The position numbers and the translations under genes are program-made. The notes under the pieces are model-generated. The model worked only from the letters and a program-made list of their open reading frames with translations, had not been told where the DNA came from and searched no databases. Below are positions 23,076-32,174 of a stretch of DNA of 64,000 nucleotides, piece by piece (position 1 is the stretch's first letter; every line of letters starts with the position of its first letter). The stretch is taken from the NCBI GenBank assembly GCA_018402685.1, contig JAGYIJ010000002.1, positions 372,001 through 436,000 on the forward strand, given 5' to 3'. The stretch is from Aquiluna sp. (lineage in GTDB: Bacteria > Actinomycetota > Actinomycetes > Actinomycetales > Microbacteriaceae).

Positions 23076-24781
23076 TGTGCTCCCAAGGCTACTGCGGTCA
23101 TCAGCTGCTGAGTTGCCCCCAACAGAGAGATTCTAGAATCTGAACCTCCGACTGGAATATGGAATAGCAGCATCGAGCCATATCTGGTTTCGATGCCCGT
23201 GGCTGAACCGGCAGAACCCAAAAGCAGTGCCTCATTGCCCGAGATGGCAACGGCATCGCCTGGCTCATTAGGGATGATCGTGTAGGTGTCTACCATCAAC
23301 AGGGCCGCTAGCGCTCCGCCATCGGCGGTTGAGAGCATTACCAGAGAGAAATCTCCCAGGGCGTGAGCAAAATCTGAGGTTCGCATTCGCAAGAGTCTCT
23401 GAGAGACCGCGCTGCACCGCTGAAACGTCTCGGATGTAGTCGTTATCCGGATCAAGCAGCAGGCTGGCTGGCGCCGAGGGCCCTCATCCAACAACTCCCC
23501 CACCAGTTCAGGCAGCAACAGCGGAGAGGCATTTAGGAACCTGTTGTCCTCACGGATTATGTTCGCTCCAACGCTCTCCGCGGCAACCTCGGGGAACTGC
23601 GCTCCAGGGAGCAGGTCGATGTAGTGATAGAGCTTGTAGGGTTCGCGGGCATTCACCTGCCGAAGAACCAATAACTGCAACTCCTCATCACCAGTCACAA
23701 CCATCACGGAGCGTGGCCAGGTGTCGGTTGCCGATGGCAAAAACAGCTGCACCGGTGAGGTTCTAATCTGACTTGGAGCATTCGCCCCGTCTTCGCTGCG
23801 GCGAGCGAGGTTATAAGCAAAGCGTCTGATCTGCAGCGCTGGCCCATCAACGCGAGCCTCAATCGATTCTCGGTCTAGGTTTTGATCCGCATTTGTTATT
23901 ACCCGATCTAACTCCGCAAGGATGCGCTCTAGTTGACCTCGGTCCATAACCGGAGTGAGGGTGTCAACCGCGGGAAGTGGGCTGGGGTTCAGAGTCGGGT
24001 TCTCATACTCGGCGACACAGCCACTTAGGCCGAGTGTTCCAACCAGCAGGACTGCGAACTGCATTTTTGCCGCCCTACGTCCAGAAACCGGTGCGGGACC
24101 AGCTTGGGACCTAACCCGCCTTGGCCGCTTGGGTTTTGGACGCTTGGGTCCTGAACGATTCCGCTTTGATCGGAACTTGCGGCCATAATCCAAACCAGCC
24201 CACAGGCCAAGCAGACCTCCGAAAGCAATCAAACCGAGCCCAATGAGGGTTATCGGGGCAATCGGGGCTGGCGCCTCAGGAAGGTTCCAGGTGAGCTGAA
24301 TCCTGCGTGGTGCCATTTCTAGACCGGTGGATGCAACTAGCACTGCAACCTCGGGCTCGCGCTCGAGCTTTAGCTCGGCGGTGCGAGTGTAGGTTTCAAA
24401 ACTTGTGAATATGTCTGCGCCCACCGGATCTGTGAGCTGGCCATTACCGGGCCTCTCGGTCTCGATAAGGCTTGCCTTCTCCTCAGCGACCCGGACTCTC
24501 AGACTCAGTTCGACATAGGGAGAGCCGTTTAGCCAGGCGATCAGGTCTGACTCCCTCCCTAGACCAACAAAGACCTGCTCATCGCCTCGAACAATCAGAG
24601 TCGTTTCGCCCTCATAGGCGGTGAGCACGTCGTTTGGTATCAGCACGTAGGTGGTTGGTCTTTCCAACTCCGCTGCCGCCACGATTGCATCTAGCGGACG
24701 ATTTTCCAGTTGGTTCACAAACCCCAGCGCGCTAGAAATTAGCCCTGTGACAATCACGGAAAGGGCAAGCCAAAAACGCAT
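23072..24781 (-). CDS. large envelope protein with an internal lipobox-like segment (function unknown)
   Basis: About 569 residues from the ATG at 24781 (MRFWLALSVIVTGLISS, a signal-anchor helix). An extracytoplasmic region follows, then a second helix (residues about 190-212), then a very basic Lys/Arg/Pro linker. From M240 (24064) there is a textbook lipoprotein signal, MQFAVLLVGTLGLSGC, with the lipobox cysteine at residue 255. The remaining ~310 residues carry no motif I recognise. Between about 23,375 and 23,478 the frame is shifted and then restored (sensible sequence there is LLLDPDNDYIRDVSAV), so two compensating indels are likely. The second half might be a separate lipoprotein started at 24064. 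Its stop overlaps the next gene's start. Confidence 0.7.
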   Translation of the reverse strand: MRFWLALSVIVTGLISSALGFVNQLENRPLDAIVAAAELERPTTYVLIPNDVLTAYEGETTLIVRGDEQVFVGLGRESDLIAWLNGSPYVELSLRVRVAEEKASLIETERPGNGQLTDPVGADIFTSFETYTRTAELKLEREPEVAVLVASTGLEMAPRRIQLTWNLPEAPAPIAPITLIGLGLIAFGGLLGLWAGLDYGRKFRSKRNRSGPKRPKPKRPRRVRSQAGPAPVSGRRAAKMQFAVLLVGTLGLSGCVAEYENPTLNPSPLPAVDTLTPVMDRGQLERILAELDRVITNADQNLDRESIEARVDGPALQIRRFAYNLARRSEDGANAPSQIRTSPVQLFLPSATDTWPRSVMVVTGDEELQLLVLRQVNAREPYKLYHYIDLLPGAQFPEVAAESVGANIIREDNRFLNASPLLLPELVGELLDEGPRRQPACCLIRITTTSETFQRCSAVSQRLLRMRTSDFAHALGDFSLVMLSTADGGALAALLMVDTYTIIPNEPGDAVAISGNEALLLGSAGSATGIETRYGSMLLFHIPVGGSDSRISLLGATQQLMTAVALGAQ

Positions 24782-24843
24782 GTATTTGCTCCGAGTAGAC
24801 TTTGCTAGCCCCCAAAGTTTACCCTCAGCACTAAGGACCCAGG

Positions 24844-25911
24844 TTGGCTCCGGACTCGAACCGTTTTCAGACCGCAAGACGCGGTTATGACCAAGGCGCA
24901 GTTGACAAAGAGCTGGTAAGCCTCAACAGTGAGCTGGTCAGACTCCAAAACCAAAATCAAGACCTAAATCAGCAACTAAAACAGACCCGGCTGCAACTCT
25001 CCCAAGCAGAGGCTCAACTAAAGGCAACCGCCGAACCAAACTTCTCAGCTCTCGGAGCCAAAGCCGCAGACCTTTTGGCAACCGCAGAGGCGATCTCACT
25101 AGATCTCAGGCAAGCCAACGAGCTAGAACTTGAAGAGATACGTCTTGCAACCGCCAATGAGCTTGCAGAACTCAGACAAAAGGCCGAGCTCGAATACCAG
25201 CAACAGCTAGAGGCTGCCGCGAGGCGCAGTGCCAGAGCGATTGCCACCGCAAAGCACGAGGCAGAGCTATTGCTTGCAGAAACCAAAGAGCAGGCCACTC
25301 AAACCACAAAGCAGGTTGAGCGCGAGGTTGCCAAGCTGCGTGGCCAAGCAGCGACCGAGGTGGCGGCCATTAGGAGTTCAGCGACAAGAGAGATAGAACT
25401 CAAGCTCGCCCAGGCTCAGAAGGAAATCACCCAGCAGCGCTTTTTGCTAGCCGAAGAGTTTGGCGATGATGAGCGGGCAACCGAGCTTGCAACCAGCAAG
25501 CTGGAGGCTCAGCTCGCCGAGCGCTCGCGCGCTCACGAAGCGGAGATCTCTGAAAAGCATGCGGAGGCGGTAAGGCTAACCGAGAGTTATTTGGCAAGTG
25601 CCAAGGAAGATCTCGCTGAGCTGCAACAGGCAGCTGCGGTTTTGCGTCTCGAGATTCAAGCACTGGAACTAGATGCGGGCAGAACCCAGGCAAATCTAAT
25701 TCAAACGGCAAAAGACAAGGCCGAGGCGATCGTGCACGCTGCCGAACTGGAGGCCTCGGCAATCAAGCTGGATGCTCAGAAAGAGATCAATGCCGAGCAA
25801 AAGCGGGTCAAACTCGAGCTCAAGAAAATTGAAAACAGAGTGGCCTCTAGCGAGATTTATTTGGAAAACCTGCGTAGCGTGGTAGCCAAGGAAGTTTCTT
25901 CGGAGGACTAA
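24844..25911 (+). CDS. DivIVA-like coiled-coil protein
   Basis: 355 residues. The N-terminus NRFQTARRGYDQGAVDKEL matches the short DivIVA membrane/pole-targeting motif (F..ARRGYD...VD..L). The rest is almost wholly predicted alpha-helical coiled coil rich in Glu, Ala, Gln and Leu. DivIVA/Wag31-type proteins recruit wall-synthesis and division proteins to curved membrane in actinobacteria. The start is TTG, supported by AAGGA just upstream and a TAA four codons before it. The stop overlaps the ATG of the permease gene (TAATG). A paralogous function distinct from the main Wag31 is likely, since this gene is not in the usual division cluster. Confidence 0.75.
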   Translation: MAPDSNRFQTARRGYDQGAVDKELVSLNSELVRLQNQNQDLNQQLKQTRLQLSQAEAQLKATAEPNFSALGAKAADLLATAEAISLDLRQANELELEEIRLATANELAELRQKAELEYQQQLEAAARRSARAIATAKHEAELLLAETKEQATQTTKQVEREVAKLRGQAATEVAAIRSSATREIELKLAQAQKEITQQRFLLAEEFGDDERATELATSKLEAQLAERSRAHEAEISEKHAEAVRLTESYLASAKEDLAELQQAAAVLRLEIQALELDAGRTQANLIQTAKDKAEAIVHAAELEASAIKLDAQKEINAEQKRVKLELKKIENRVASSEIYLENLRSVVAKEVSSED

Positions 25912-26964
25912 TGGAGCAAAGAGCGCGCGTCACTAACGCCTTTCAGCTTGGTCTGACCGGAGGTCTGGGCGTGCTGGCCGCCATTGTGTTAGGCGCAGCA
26001 ATTACCCAAACCGCCACCATCCTCACCTACATCGGCATCGCGCTATTTATTGCCCTTGGCCTGGACCCAATGGTTCGAGGCATGGTCAAGCGCAAGGTGC
26101 CAAGGCCGCTCGCAGTTGCAATCGTGGTTGCTGGGTTCTTGGGAGCGGTTGGATTACTGCTCTGGGCGGTAATCCCAGCTGCTGTCACTGAGGCCAGCAA
26201 GCTTCTAAACCAGATTCCAACACTTGTCACCAACGTTATTGAACTTGACCTAATAACCACCTGGGACGCTCAGCTTGGTGGCGCCATAACGACCGCAACC
26301 GACACCGCACTCGCCTTTTTGACCAACTCCGCCAACTGGCCAACGCTGCTCGGTGGAGTGTTGCAGGTGGGTCTTGGTGTCCTTTCCGGAGTTGCGGGTT
26401 TTGTGATTGTGGTGATTCTCACCATTTACTTCATGGCCGCACTGGAATCCATGAAGGGTTACCTAGCTCTCCTAAGCTCTGCCTCAAAGCGCGAGCGATT
26501 CAAGAAACTGACTGACCAGATTTCGCTATCGGTTGGTCGCTGGGTGATGGGACAGACCTCGGTTGCCCTGATTCACGCGGTCGTGGTGTTTATCTTCCTG
26601 ACCGTAATCGGCTCGCCCTTTGCTCTGCTACTAGCTTTGCTGTCGTTTGTGATTGCGCTTGATTCCACTGGTTGGACCAATCTCGGCAGCATCGATTGTT
26701 TTGGGAGTCACCTTCCTATCGGGTTCCGATGCCACCTTCGCGGTGTTTATCTTCTACCTCATCTACCTGCAGCTTGAGGGCTACCTAATCAGCCCAAGAG
26801 TTATGAAAAAGGCGGTATCGGTGCCGGCGGCACTGGTTGTGATTGCAGCCTTGATGGGTGGAACCCTGATGGGTGTGCTGGGAGCGCTAATTGCCATTCC
26901 AGTTGCGGCTTCGATCTTGCTGATTGTTCGCGAAGTCTGGATGCCGCAACAGCAGCTCAGGTAG
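25911..26964 (+). CDS. AI-2E family (PerM-like) membrane transporter (one frameshift)
   Basis: About 351 residues with the family's layout: paired N-terminal helices, the GLDPMVRGMVKRKVPRPLAV segment, a long soluble stretch, then the C-terminal helix bundle with PLVGPISA and YLISPRVMKKAVSVPA. The frame breaks near 26,660: LLSFVIAL continues as IPLVGPISAAS in another frame. Its start overlaps the stop of the DivIVA-like gene, so the two products are coupled. Substrates of this family are mostly unproven; some members are ion/H+ antiporters. Its TAG stop abuts the CTA of the opposite-strand hydrolase gene. Confidence 0.88.
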
Positions 26965-27670
26965 CTAGTACTCGGTTGGTAGCGGCGTAGATCCCGGGAT
27001 AACTGTCTCAGCCACTGTGTTTAGGACCCTCGCGGTCGCGTTCTCCCCCACCCACAAATGCTTCTCACCATCAAATGCCAGCACTTGTGCGTGCGGGACA
27101 ACGCTGAAGCGCTCCATAGCAGCTGCTGGAACCAAGAAATCATCGAGTTCTGGCACCAAAGCGACCAGAGGCCTAGCAAACTCATTCCAGCGCCTCAGAT
27201 CGGCTTCTGTGGCTCTATGTAGCGGTGGTGATAGCAGAATTGCACCTGCAATATCGTGATCGGGTCCGTATTTGATCGCGAGCTCAGTGCCAAAAGACCA
27301 GCCCACCAAGCCAAGGTTTTACAAACCCTCTGGATTTGGCAAACTCCACCGCAGCTGCGACATCGTGACGCTCTAGCTCGCCACCATCAAAGCTTCCAGT
27401 TGATTGCCCTCTGGGCGATGATGTCCCGCGAGTATTGAACCTCAAGATTCCAACCCCAATCATGTGGGGAAGCCGGTTGGCGGCCTTGCGCAACAAATGC
27501 GAGTCCATAAAGCCACCGGCGGTTGGCAGTGGGTGCAACATGATCAGTAGCTGCTTCACCTCCCCAACCGGGAGCGCTAGCTCCCCGACCAGGGTTTGAC
27601 CATCCTCGGTGTGTAGCTCGATGTCCTCTCTAATTGAGGGGAACTCGGTGCTTGATCTGATTATGTTCAC
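26965..27670 (-). CDS. alpha/beta hydrolase (one frameshift)
   Basis: About 235 residues of alpha/beta hydrolase fold. The oxyanion segment LIMLHPLPTAGGFMDS resembles the HPHP..GG type of small dienelactone hydrolase-like esterases. The nucleophile elbow reads GWSFG once the frameshift near 27,300 is repaired (PWL then VGWSFGTEL). Candidate acid Asp lies in PELDDFLVPAAA and the His in DGEKHLWVG. The start overlaps the upstream small zinc protein by 4 nt. The substrate is unknown. Confidence 0.8.
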
Positions 27671-27963
27671 AAAAGCATTCCATCAAAGAGCCGCCAGCAG
27701 TTGTTGTGGAAGTGCCGCCTGGTCTGAACTCCGCGGTGCAGATCCCATGCCACGGTGTGCTGCACACCGGGTTCAATGTTGATCATGCACACCGGGCAAA
27801 TCCAGACCTTGCCGGTTTCAGCATTGGCACCATTGGTTTGCTGCACCTGAAATTCAATCCCGCGCTTTAGCTCGGTGTGGGGCAGTGAGGTCTTTAGGCG
27901 AGTGAGATCGAGCTCGGTCACCTCAGGCTGCGAATTACCCTTGCGCCTTTTACCTTTGCGCAT
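27667..27963 (-). CDS. small zinc-finger-like actinobacterial protein
   Basis: 98 residues; very basic N-terminus (MRKGKRRKGN) and a C-terminal metal-site pattern CPVC...H...H..C (WICPVCMINIEPG, then RRHFHNNCWRLF). This resembles the short conserved actinobacterial proteins often mislabelled ATP/GTP-binding protein. The cysteine and histidine spacing suggests one zinc ion. It overlaps both neighbours by 1-4 nt, in a compact run with the transglycosylase-like gene upstream and the hydrolase downstream. Function unknown. Confidence 0.7.
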   Translation of the reverse strand: MRKGKRRKGNSQPEVTELDLTRLKTSLPHTELKRGIEFQVQQTNGANAETGKVWICPVCMINIEPGVQHTVAWDLHRGVQTRRHFHNNCWRLFDGMLL

Positions 27964-28544
27964 TAGTACCAGTTGTGCACGTCAGAGTGGGCAAGAGCGG
28001 CGCAGGGTGTCTTGTAGCGGCCATCGATGTATCTAAGGCCCCAGCGAATCTGAGTCTCGGGGTTTGTCTGCCAATCGGCACCCGCAGAGGCCATCTTGTT
28101 TGCCGGGAGTGATTGTGGGATGCCATAGGCCCCGGAGGACTTATTTAGCGCGTTCCAGCGCCAGTTGCTCTCGCGCTCCCAGAGCTTCACCAAACAGGAG
28201 TACTGAGTGAAATCCCAGCCATACTCCTCAACCTGATTTAGTGCGAAGTACTTGACGGTTTCGACACTTGGGTATGGAGCAAGTTCAACAAAGAGCTTGG
28301 TTTTGCTTGGTCCGTTGACCAACTCAAAGCCGCCACGCTTGAACTCAGTGCCGGCAACATCGACAACGTTCAAGGATTGGAATTCGGTGTTTACGCTCTG
28401 AATGACCTGGGTGTTATCGGCATTAGCCATGGTTCCTGAGTAGGGGTCGATTGTGGTGACCATCACCAACGCGGCGACGAAAGTAAACCCAAGGCTCGGT
28501 AATAGCCTTGGGCGCTTTGTGCGCTTTACTGCGTGTCTACCCAA
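27963..28544 (-). CDS. secreted lytic transglycosylase-like protein
   Basis: 193 residues. A basic N-terminus and a hydrophobic segment (LPSLGFTFVAALVMVTTI) direct export. After about 65 residues of linker comes an SLT-like domain: CLVKLWERESNWRWNALNKSSGAYGIPQSLP, in which the Glu of WERESNW is the expected catalytic acid, followed by W...P..QIRWGLRYIDGRY. Such proteins cleave peptidoglycan glycan strands. The domain is the short actinobacterial form. Intact; its stop overlaps the next start by 1 nt. Confidence 0.82.
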   Translation of the reverse strand: MGRHAVKRTKRPRLLPSLGFTFVAALVMVTTIDPYSGTMANADNTQVIQSVNTEFQSLNVVDVAGTEFKRGGFELVNGPSKTKLFVELAPYPSVETVKYFALNQVEEYGWDFTQYSCLVKLWERESNWRWNALNKSSGAYGIPQSLPANKMASAGADWQTNPETQIRWGLRYIDGRYKTPCAALAHSDVHNWY

Positions 28545-28631
28545 TCAACAACCCTTTCCAACCGTTAAGCCTACGGGCATCGCCCGTTTGCCACAATCAG
28601 CTAAGGGTTCGCTGGCGGTGAATCGCTCCGA

Positions 28632-29134
28632 TTAGGACCCCAAAAACTCATCAACCTGGCTGCGGTCAAAACCCGATCCGGAGCGGCCGAGCGACATGGT
28701 GCGAAGTTGATGGGTTTCTGGAGCTATTACCTCGCCGCGCTTCACGGATATCTGCTTGAAAAGCGCTTTGACTAGTTTGCGGCTGTAGCCATTGCGCTGC
28801 TTTTTGAAGCTCTCGTCTGGCTTTTCTCCAAGACCGGCCTGATGATGTTGAGCATTGCGGTTAGCTCACCAACCAAAGAAGCTCTACCCTCTTTGGCCAA
28901 TCTTGCTTGAATCTCGCGCTCATCGAAGGTGTCGGCAACCCTTGCCAACGCGTCGTCCACAGCGGTTATTTGATAGCCACCTGGAACCAAGTCAAATTTC
29001 ACGACAGCAAGCATTGCGCTTGTAATGAGGATGCGATTGGGTTTTTGATACTGGGTTTTTACCCTGGCCAAAAGCGCATCGACCTGCTCTTGGTCGTAAC
29101 CGGGGATGTCATGCTCGTTTAGCGGAAAGTTCAT
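28632..29134 (-). CDS. protein with repeated DivIVA-type (DivI1A) motifs (one frameshift)
   Basis: About 167 residues made mostly of repeats of the short DivI1A motif: IPGYDQEQVDALLARV at the N-terminus, GGYQITAVDDALARVADTF in the middle, and GFDRSQVDEFLG at the very C-terminus, with a weaker NGYSRKLVKALF. The frame shifts near 28,820, after which ESFKKQRNGYS continues to a TAA at 28632. Proteins of this type occur in actinobacteria beside cdsA or rlmN. The ATG overlaps the cdsA stop by 1 nt (TAATG), so it is made with the phospholipid enzyme. It lacks the long coiled coil of a true DivIVA; the role is unknown. Confidence 0.75.
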
Positions 29135-29955
29135 TAGAAGGCGACCATGCTCATTAGGTAACCGACAAATGAGGAGGGCAAAAGTGAATCAATCCTGTCC
29201 AAAACCCCTCCGTGCCCAGGAAGGACATCCCCCATGTCCTTTACGTTCAAATCACGCTTGATCAGAGATTCGCTCAAATCCCCCATGACCGAGCTAATCA
29301 AGATTGTTACCCCAAAGAGTAGACCAAACGCCATTGAAGTTTCGGTTAACAACACAATAACTTGCCCGAAGATCAATGCCGCAGCCACCGATCCTGCAAA
29401 ACCCTCCCAGGTTTTCTTAGGGCTAATCCCCGGAGCAAACTTGGTTTTACCAAAGAAGCGACCAATCAAATAACCAAAAGTGTCAATCATGACAACGGTC
29501 AAAACCACGCCCAAAACCCAAGCCGTGCCATTGTCTTTTTCCACCAACCGCACCGCAAAGCTCAGTAGTAGCGGGATGTAGACCAAGGTAAAGGCCGTGC
29601 CGCCAAAATCCCTGAGGGTGTTCTTCAGTGGCTGTTTGACCTGATGAATAACCAGGTAACCAAGCCGCCAAAGAATCAACAGCCCAAGCGAGGCAATAAG
29701 CGATAGCCACTGGCCGGCAGGGCCAAAAAAGTAGGTGAGATAAACAATTGCAACCGCAAAAAAACGTGCCAGAGACGGAACATGCCAACCGGCAAGTCGC
29801 ATCACCTTGGTGATTTCACCGGTTCCCAAAAATGCAGCCAGGGCAACCAGTGAGGTGAGAGCTAGTGGGTGCAACAAAGAGAGCAGGAAAATCCCACCCA
29901 AGCCAAAGCCGACCGCTAGGCGCGGTCCCAGGGTTGTGGCTTTAGCGCTTTCCAA
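29134..29955 (-). CDS. cdsA: phosphatidate cytidylyltransferase (CDP-diglyceride synthase)
   Basis: Makes CDP-diacylglycerol from phosphatidate and CTP, the branch point of phospholipid synthesis. 273 residues with multiple TM helices. The signature near the C-terminus is complete: GDLSESLIKRD..VKDMGDVLPGHGGVLDRIDS. The ATG at 29955 lies directly after the frr stop at 29956, giving the conserved order pyrH-frr-cdsA. Confidence 0.96.
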   Translation of the reverse strand: MESAKATTLGPRLAVGFGLGGIFLLSLLHPLALTSLVALAAFLGTGEITKVMRLAGWHVPSLARFFAVAIVYLTYFFGPAGQWLSLIASLGLLILWRLGYLVIHQVKQPLKNTLRDFGGTAFTLVYIPLLLSFAVRLVEKDNGTAWVLGVVLTVVMIDTFGYLIGRFFGKTKFAPGISPKKTWEGFAGSVAAALIFGQVIVLLTETSMAFGLLFGVTILISSVMGDLSESLIKRDLNVKDMGDVLPGHGGVLDRIDSLLPSSFVGYLMSMVAF

Positions 29956-30516
29956 CTAAACCTCTAGCAGTTCGGCTTCCTTGTTCTTCAAAGCCTCATC
30001 TATGCGATCGGTGTGGCTCTTGGTTATAGCCTCAAGTTCTTTTTCGGCTCTTTCAACCTCATCCTCACCAGCATCGCCGTCCTTCTTGAGCGCCTCTAGG
30101 AGCTCTTTGGCGGTGCGGCGGATGTTGCGAACCGAGACTCTGCCATGTTCTGCCTTGTCGCGAGTGAGCTTCACATACTCCTTGCGGCGATCCTCGGTGA
30201 GCTCGGGGAGGTTGATGCGAATCACGTTGCCATCGTTGTTTGGCTGAACCCCAAGGTTCGGCATTGCCATCAGAGCCTTTTCAATGGCCTGCAGCGCGGT
30301 CTTGTCATAGGGGTTGATCATGATCGATCTTGCCTCTGGGTTTTGAATAGCACCAAGCTGGCCCAGTGGAGTTGGGGTGCCGTAGTAGTCGACCATTACC
30401 TTTTGAAACATTGCGGGGTTGGCCCTACCGGTTCGAACGGAGGCAAAGTCGTCCTTGGTGGCCTCGACGGCCTTGTCCATCTTCTCTTTGGCCTCGGCCA
30501 TAATCTCGCTAATCAT
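29956..30516 (-). CDS. frr: ribosome recycling factor
   Basis: Splits post-termination ribosomes with EF-G. The start is ATG at 30516 ([17 protein letters not shown]), preceded by AGGAGA 7-8 nt upstream; the open frame further upstream overlaps pyrH and lacks similarity. 186 residues. Family segments seen: [44 protein letters not shown]. Complete. Confidence 0.97.
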   Translation of the reverse strand: MISEIMAEAKEKMDKAVEATKDDFASVRTGRANPAMFQKVMVDYYGTPTPLGQLGAIQNPEARSIMINPYDKTALQAIEKALMAMPNLGVQPNNDGNVIRINLPELTEDRRKEYVKLTRDKAEHGRVSVRNIRRTAKELLEALKKDGDAGEDEVERAEKELEAITKSHTDRIDEALKNKEAELLEV

Positions 30517-30539
30517 TGTTCGTTTTCTCCTAGTGTGAC

Positions 30540-31241
30540 TTACGCCCTGACGGCGGTGCCAACCTGCTGGCCCAAAAGTGCTTCTGAAATCTGATCCATG
30601 CTGAATACCCGCATTGGCATTTTGTTGTCCATGCACAATGAGAATGCGGTGGCATCCACCACCTTCAGGCCCTTCACAAGAGCCTCCTGGTAGCTAATCT
30701 CATCCAGCTTCACCGCACCCGGGTCCTTGTTTGGATCGGCGGAGTAAACGCCATCGACACCGTTTTTGGCAACCAAGACCTCTTCGGCGTGAATCTCCAG
30801 TGCCCTCTGGGCAGCAACGGTGTCAGTCGAAAAATAAGGAAGGCCGGCACCGGCACCAAAGATCACAATGCGGCCCTTTTCCAGGTGCCTAATTGCCCGC
30901 AAGGGCAAATAAGGCTCTGCAACCTGGGCCATGGTGATTGCAGTCTGAACTCGCACATCAGCACCGGCCTGCTCAATGAAGTCCTGCAGGGCAAGAGCGT
31001 TCATGACGGTGCCCAACATGCCCATGTAATCGGCACGACCGCGGTCCATGCCGCGGTTTGATAGCTCTGCTCCCCTGAAGAAGTTTCCGCCACCGACGAC
31101 AATGGCTATTTCGACCTCTTTTGAGGCGCTTGCAATTCTTTTGGCTATCTCAGAGACCACATCGGGGTTTACCCCCAGAGAACCCCCACCGAAGGCCTCT
31201 CCCGATATCTTTAGCAACACTCTGCGCTTTTCGGACGCCAC
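30540..31241 (-). CDS. pyrH: UMP kinase
   Basis: Phosphorylates UMP to UDP; amino-acid-kinase fold, 233 residues. N-terminal [14 protein letters not shown], the [11 protein letters not shown] loop and [15 protein letters not shown] are typical. The start is GTG at 31241, with GGAGGT 6 nt before it. The upstream tsf gene is separated by a strong hairpin, so pyrH probably has its own promoter or depends on readthrough. Confidence 0.97.
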   Translation of the reverse strand: MASEKRRVLLKISGEAFGGGSLGVNPDVVSEIAKRIASASKEVEIAIVVGGGNFFRGAELSNRGMDRGRADYMGMLGTVMNALALQDFIEQAGADVRVQTAITMAQVAEPYLPLRAIRHLEKGRIVIFGAGAGLPYFSTDTVAAQRALEIHAEEVLVAKNGVDGVYSADPNKDPGAVKLDEISYQEALVKGLKVVDATAFSLCMDNKMPMRVFSMDQISEALLGQQVGTAVRA

Positions 31242-31302
31242 CTTGCACCTCCAGATGGGATTGGGCTCTAACCTCGAACAATACTAGGGCGCAAAAAGCA
31301 AA

Positions 31303-31340
31303 ACGGGCCCGGGGATACCCCGAGCCCGTAAAGCTTTTTT
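31303..31340. terminator. bidirectional-looking hairpin between tsf and pyrH
   Basis: Stem ACGGGC-C-CGGGG / CCCCG-A-GCCCGT with an ATA loop at 31303-31329 (one internal mismatch). The plus side is followed by AAAGCTTTTTT, and the minus side by a TTTTGCTTTTT tract. On the minus strand it would end or attenuate the rpsB-tsf message before pyrH. Confidence 0.8.
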
Positions 31341-31344
31341 GGTC

Positions 31345-32172
31345 TTAGTTACCCACCCGCATGCGGACGAAGCCGGTTAGCTTCAATCCCGCTGCTTCAG
31401 CAACCTTTGCAACGGACTGCTTAGCGTCCTTTGCGAAGGCCTGGTCTAGTAGGCAAGTCTCTTTGAAGAAGCCAGTTACTCGGCCTTCGACAATCTTTTC
31501 TAGGGCAGCCTCTGGCTTGCCCTCGTTTCGAGCGGTCTCGGAAGCGATCTCGCGCTCCTTGGCGACAATCTCAGCTGGGACATCCTCGCGAGAGAGGTAC
31601 TGAGGGCTGAAAGCTGCGATGTGAACCGCGATGTCGTGAGCGGTTTCTGAATCGGAACCCTCATAACCCAGTAGCACTCCAACCTGTGGTGGTAGGTCGC
31701 GGCTGGTGCGGTGCAGATAAGCGTCAACGCCTGAGGCGGAAACAACCTGAACCCTGCGAAGCTCGACCTTCTCGCCCATGATGGCTGCCTTGTCGACAAT
31801 GGCGTCAGAAACGCTCTGACCACCAAGATCAGCTGCCAATCCAGCCTCAACGCTCTCTGCACCGGCTGCCACAACTGCATCTGCAACCTGGTCAGCAAGA
31901 GTCACGAAGTTCTCGGCCTTGGCAACAAAGTCAGTCTCGCAAGCAAGCTCAATCAGAGTTCCCTTGCCGCCTGCAACGCGCGCTACAACAAGACCGTTTG
32001 AGGTGGTGCGGCCCTCACGCTTTGAAACGCCCTTGAGGCCCTTCAAGCGCAGTAGCTCAAAAGCCTTCTCGATGTCACCGTTGGCTTCATCCAGTGCGCC
32101 CTTGCAGTCCATCATGCCGGCGCCGGACTTCTCGCGAAGTGCCTTTACGTCTGCTGCTGTGTAGTTAGCCAT
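31345..32172 (-). CDS. tsf: elongation factor Ts
   Basis: Nucleotide exchange factor for EF-Tu, 275 residues. The UBA-like N-terminus ADVKALREKSGAGMMDCKGAL is followed by the core with GLVVARV and ELACETDFVAK, and a C-terminal half with LSREDVPAEIVAKE. Intact. It starts 2 nt after rpsB. Confidence 0.97.
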   Translation of the reverse strand: MANYTAADVKALREKSGAGMMDCKGALDEANGDIEKAFELLRLKGLKGVSKREGRTTSNGLVVARVAGGKGTLIELACETDFVAKAENFVTLADQVADAVVAAGAESVEAGLAADLGGQSVSDAIVDKAAIMGEKVELRRVQVVSASGVDAYLHRTSRDLPPQVGVLLGYEGSDSETAHDIAVHIAAFSPQYLSREDVPAEIVAKEREIASETARNEGKPEAALEKIVEGRVTGFFKETCLLDQAFAKDAKQSVAKVAEAAGLKLTGFVRMRVGN

Positions 32173-32174
32173 GC

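Noticed and set aside
28571-28587. Inverted repeat ACGGGC-ATC-GCCCGT between the transglycosylase and DivI1A-repeat genes
   Set aside because: Short stem with no T-run on either strand; too weak to call a terminator.
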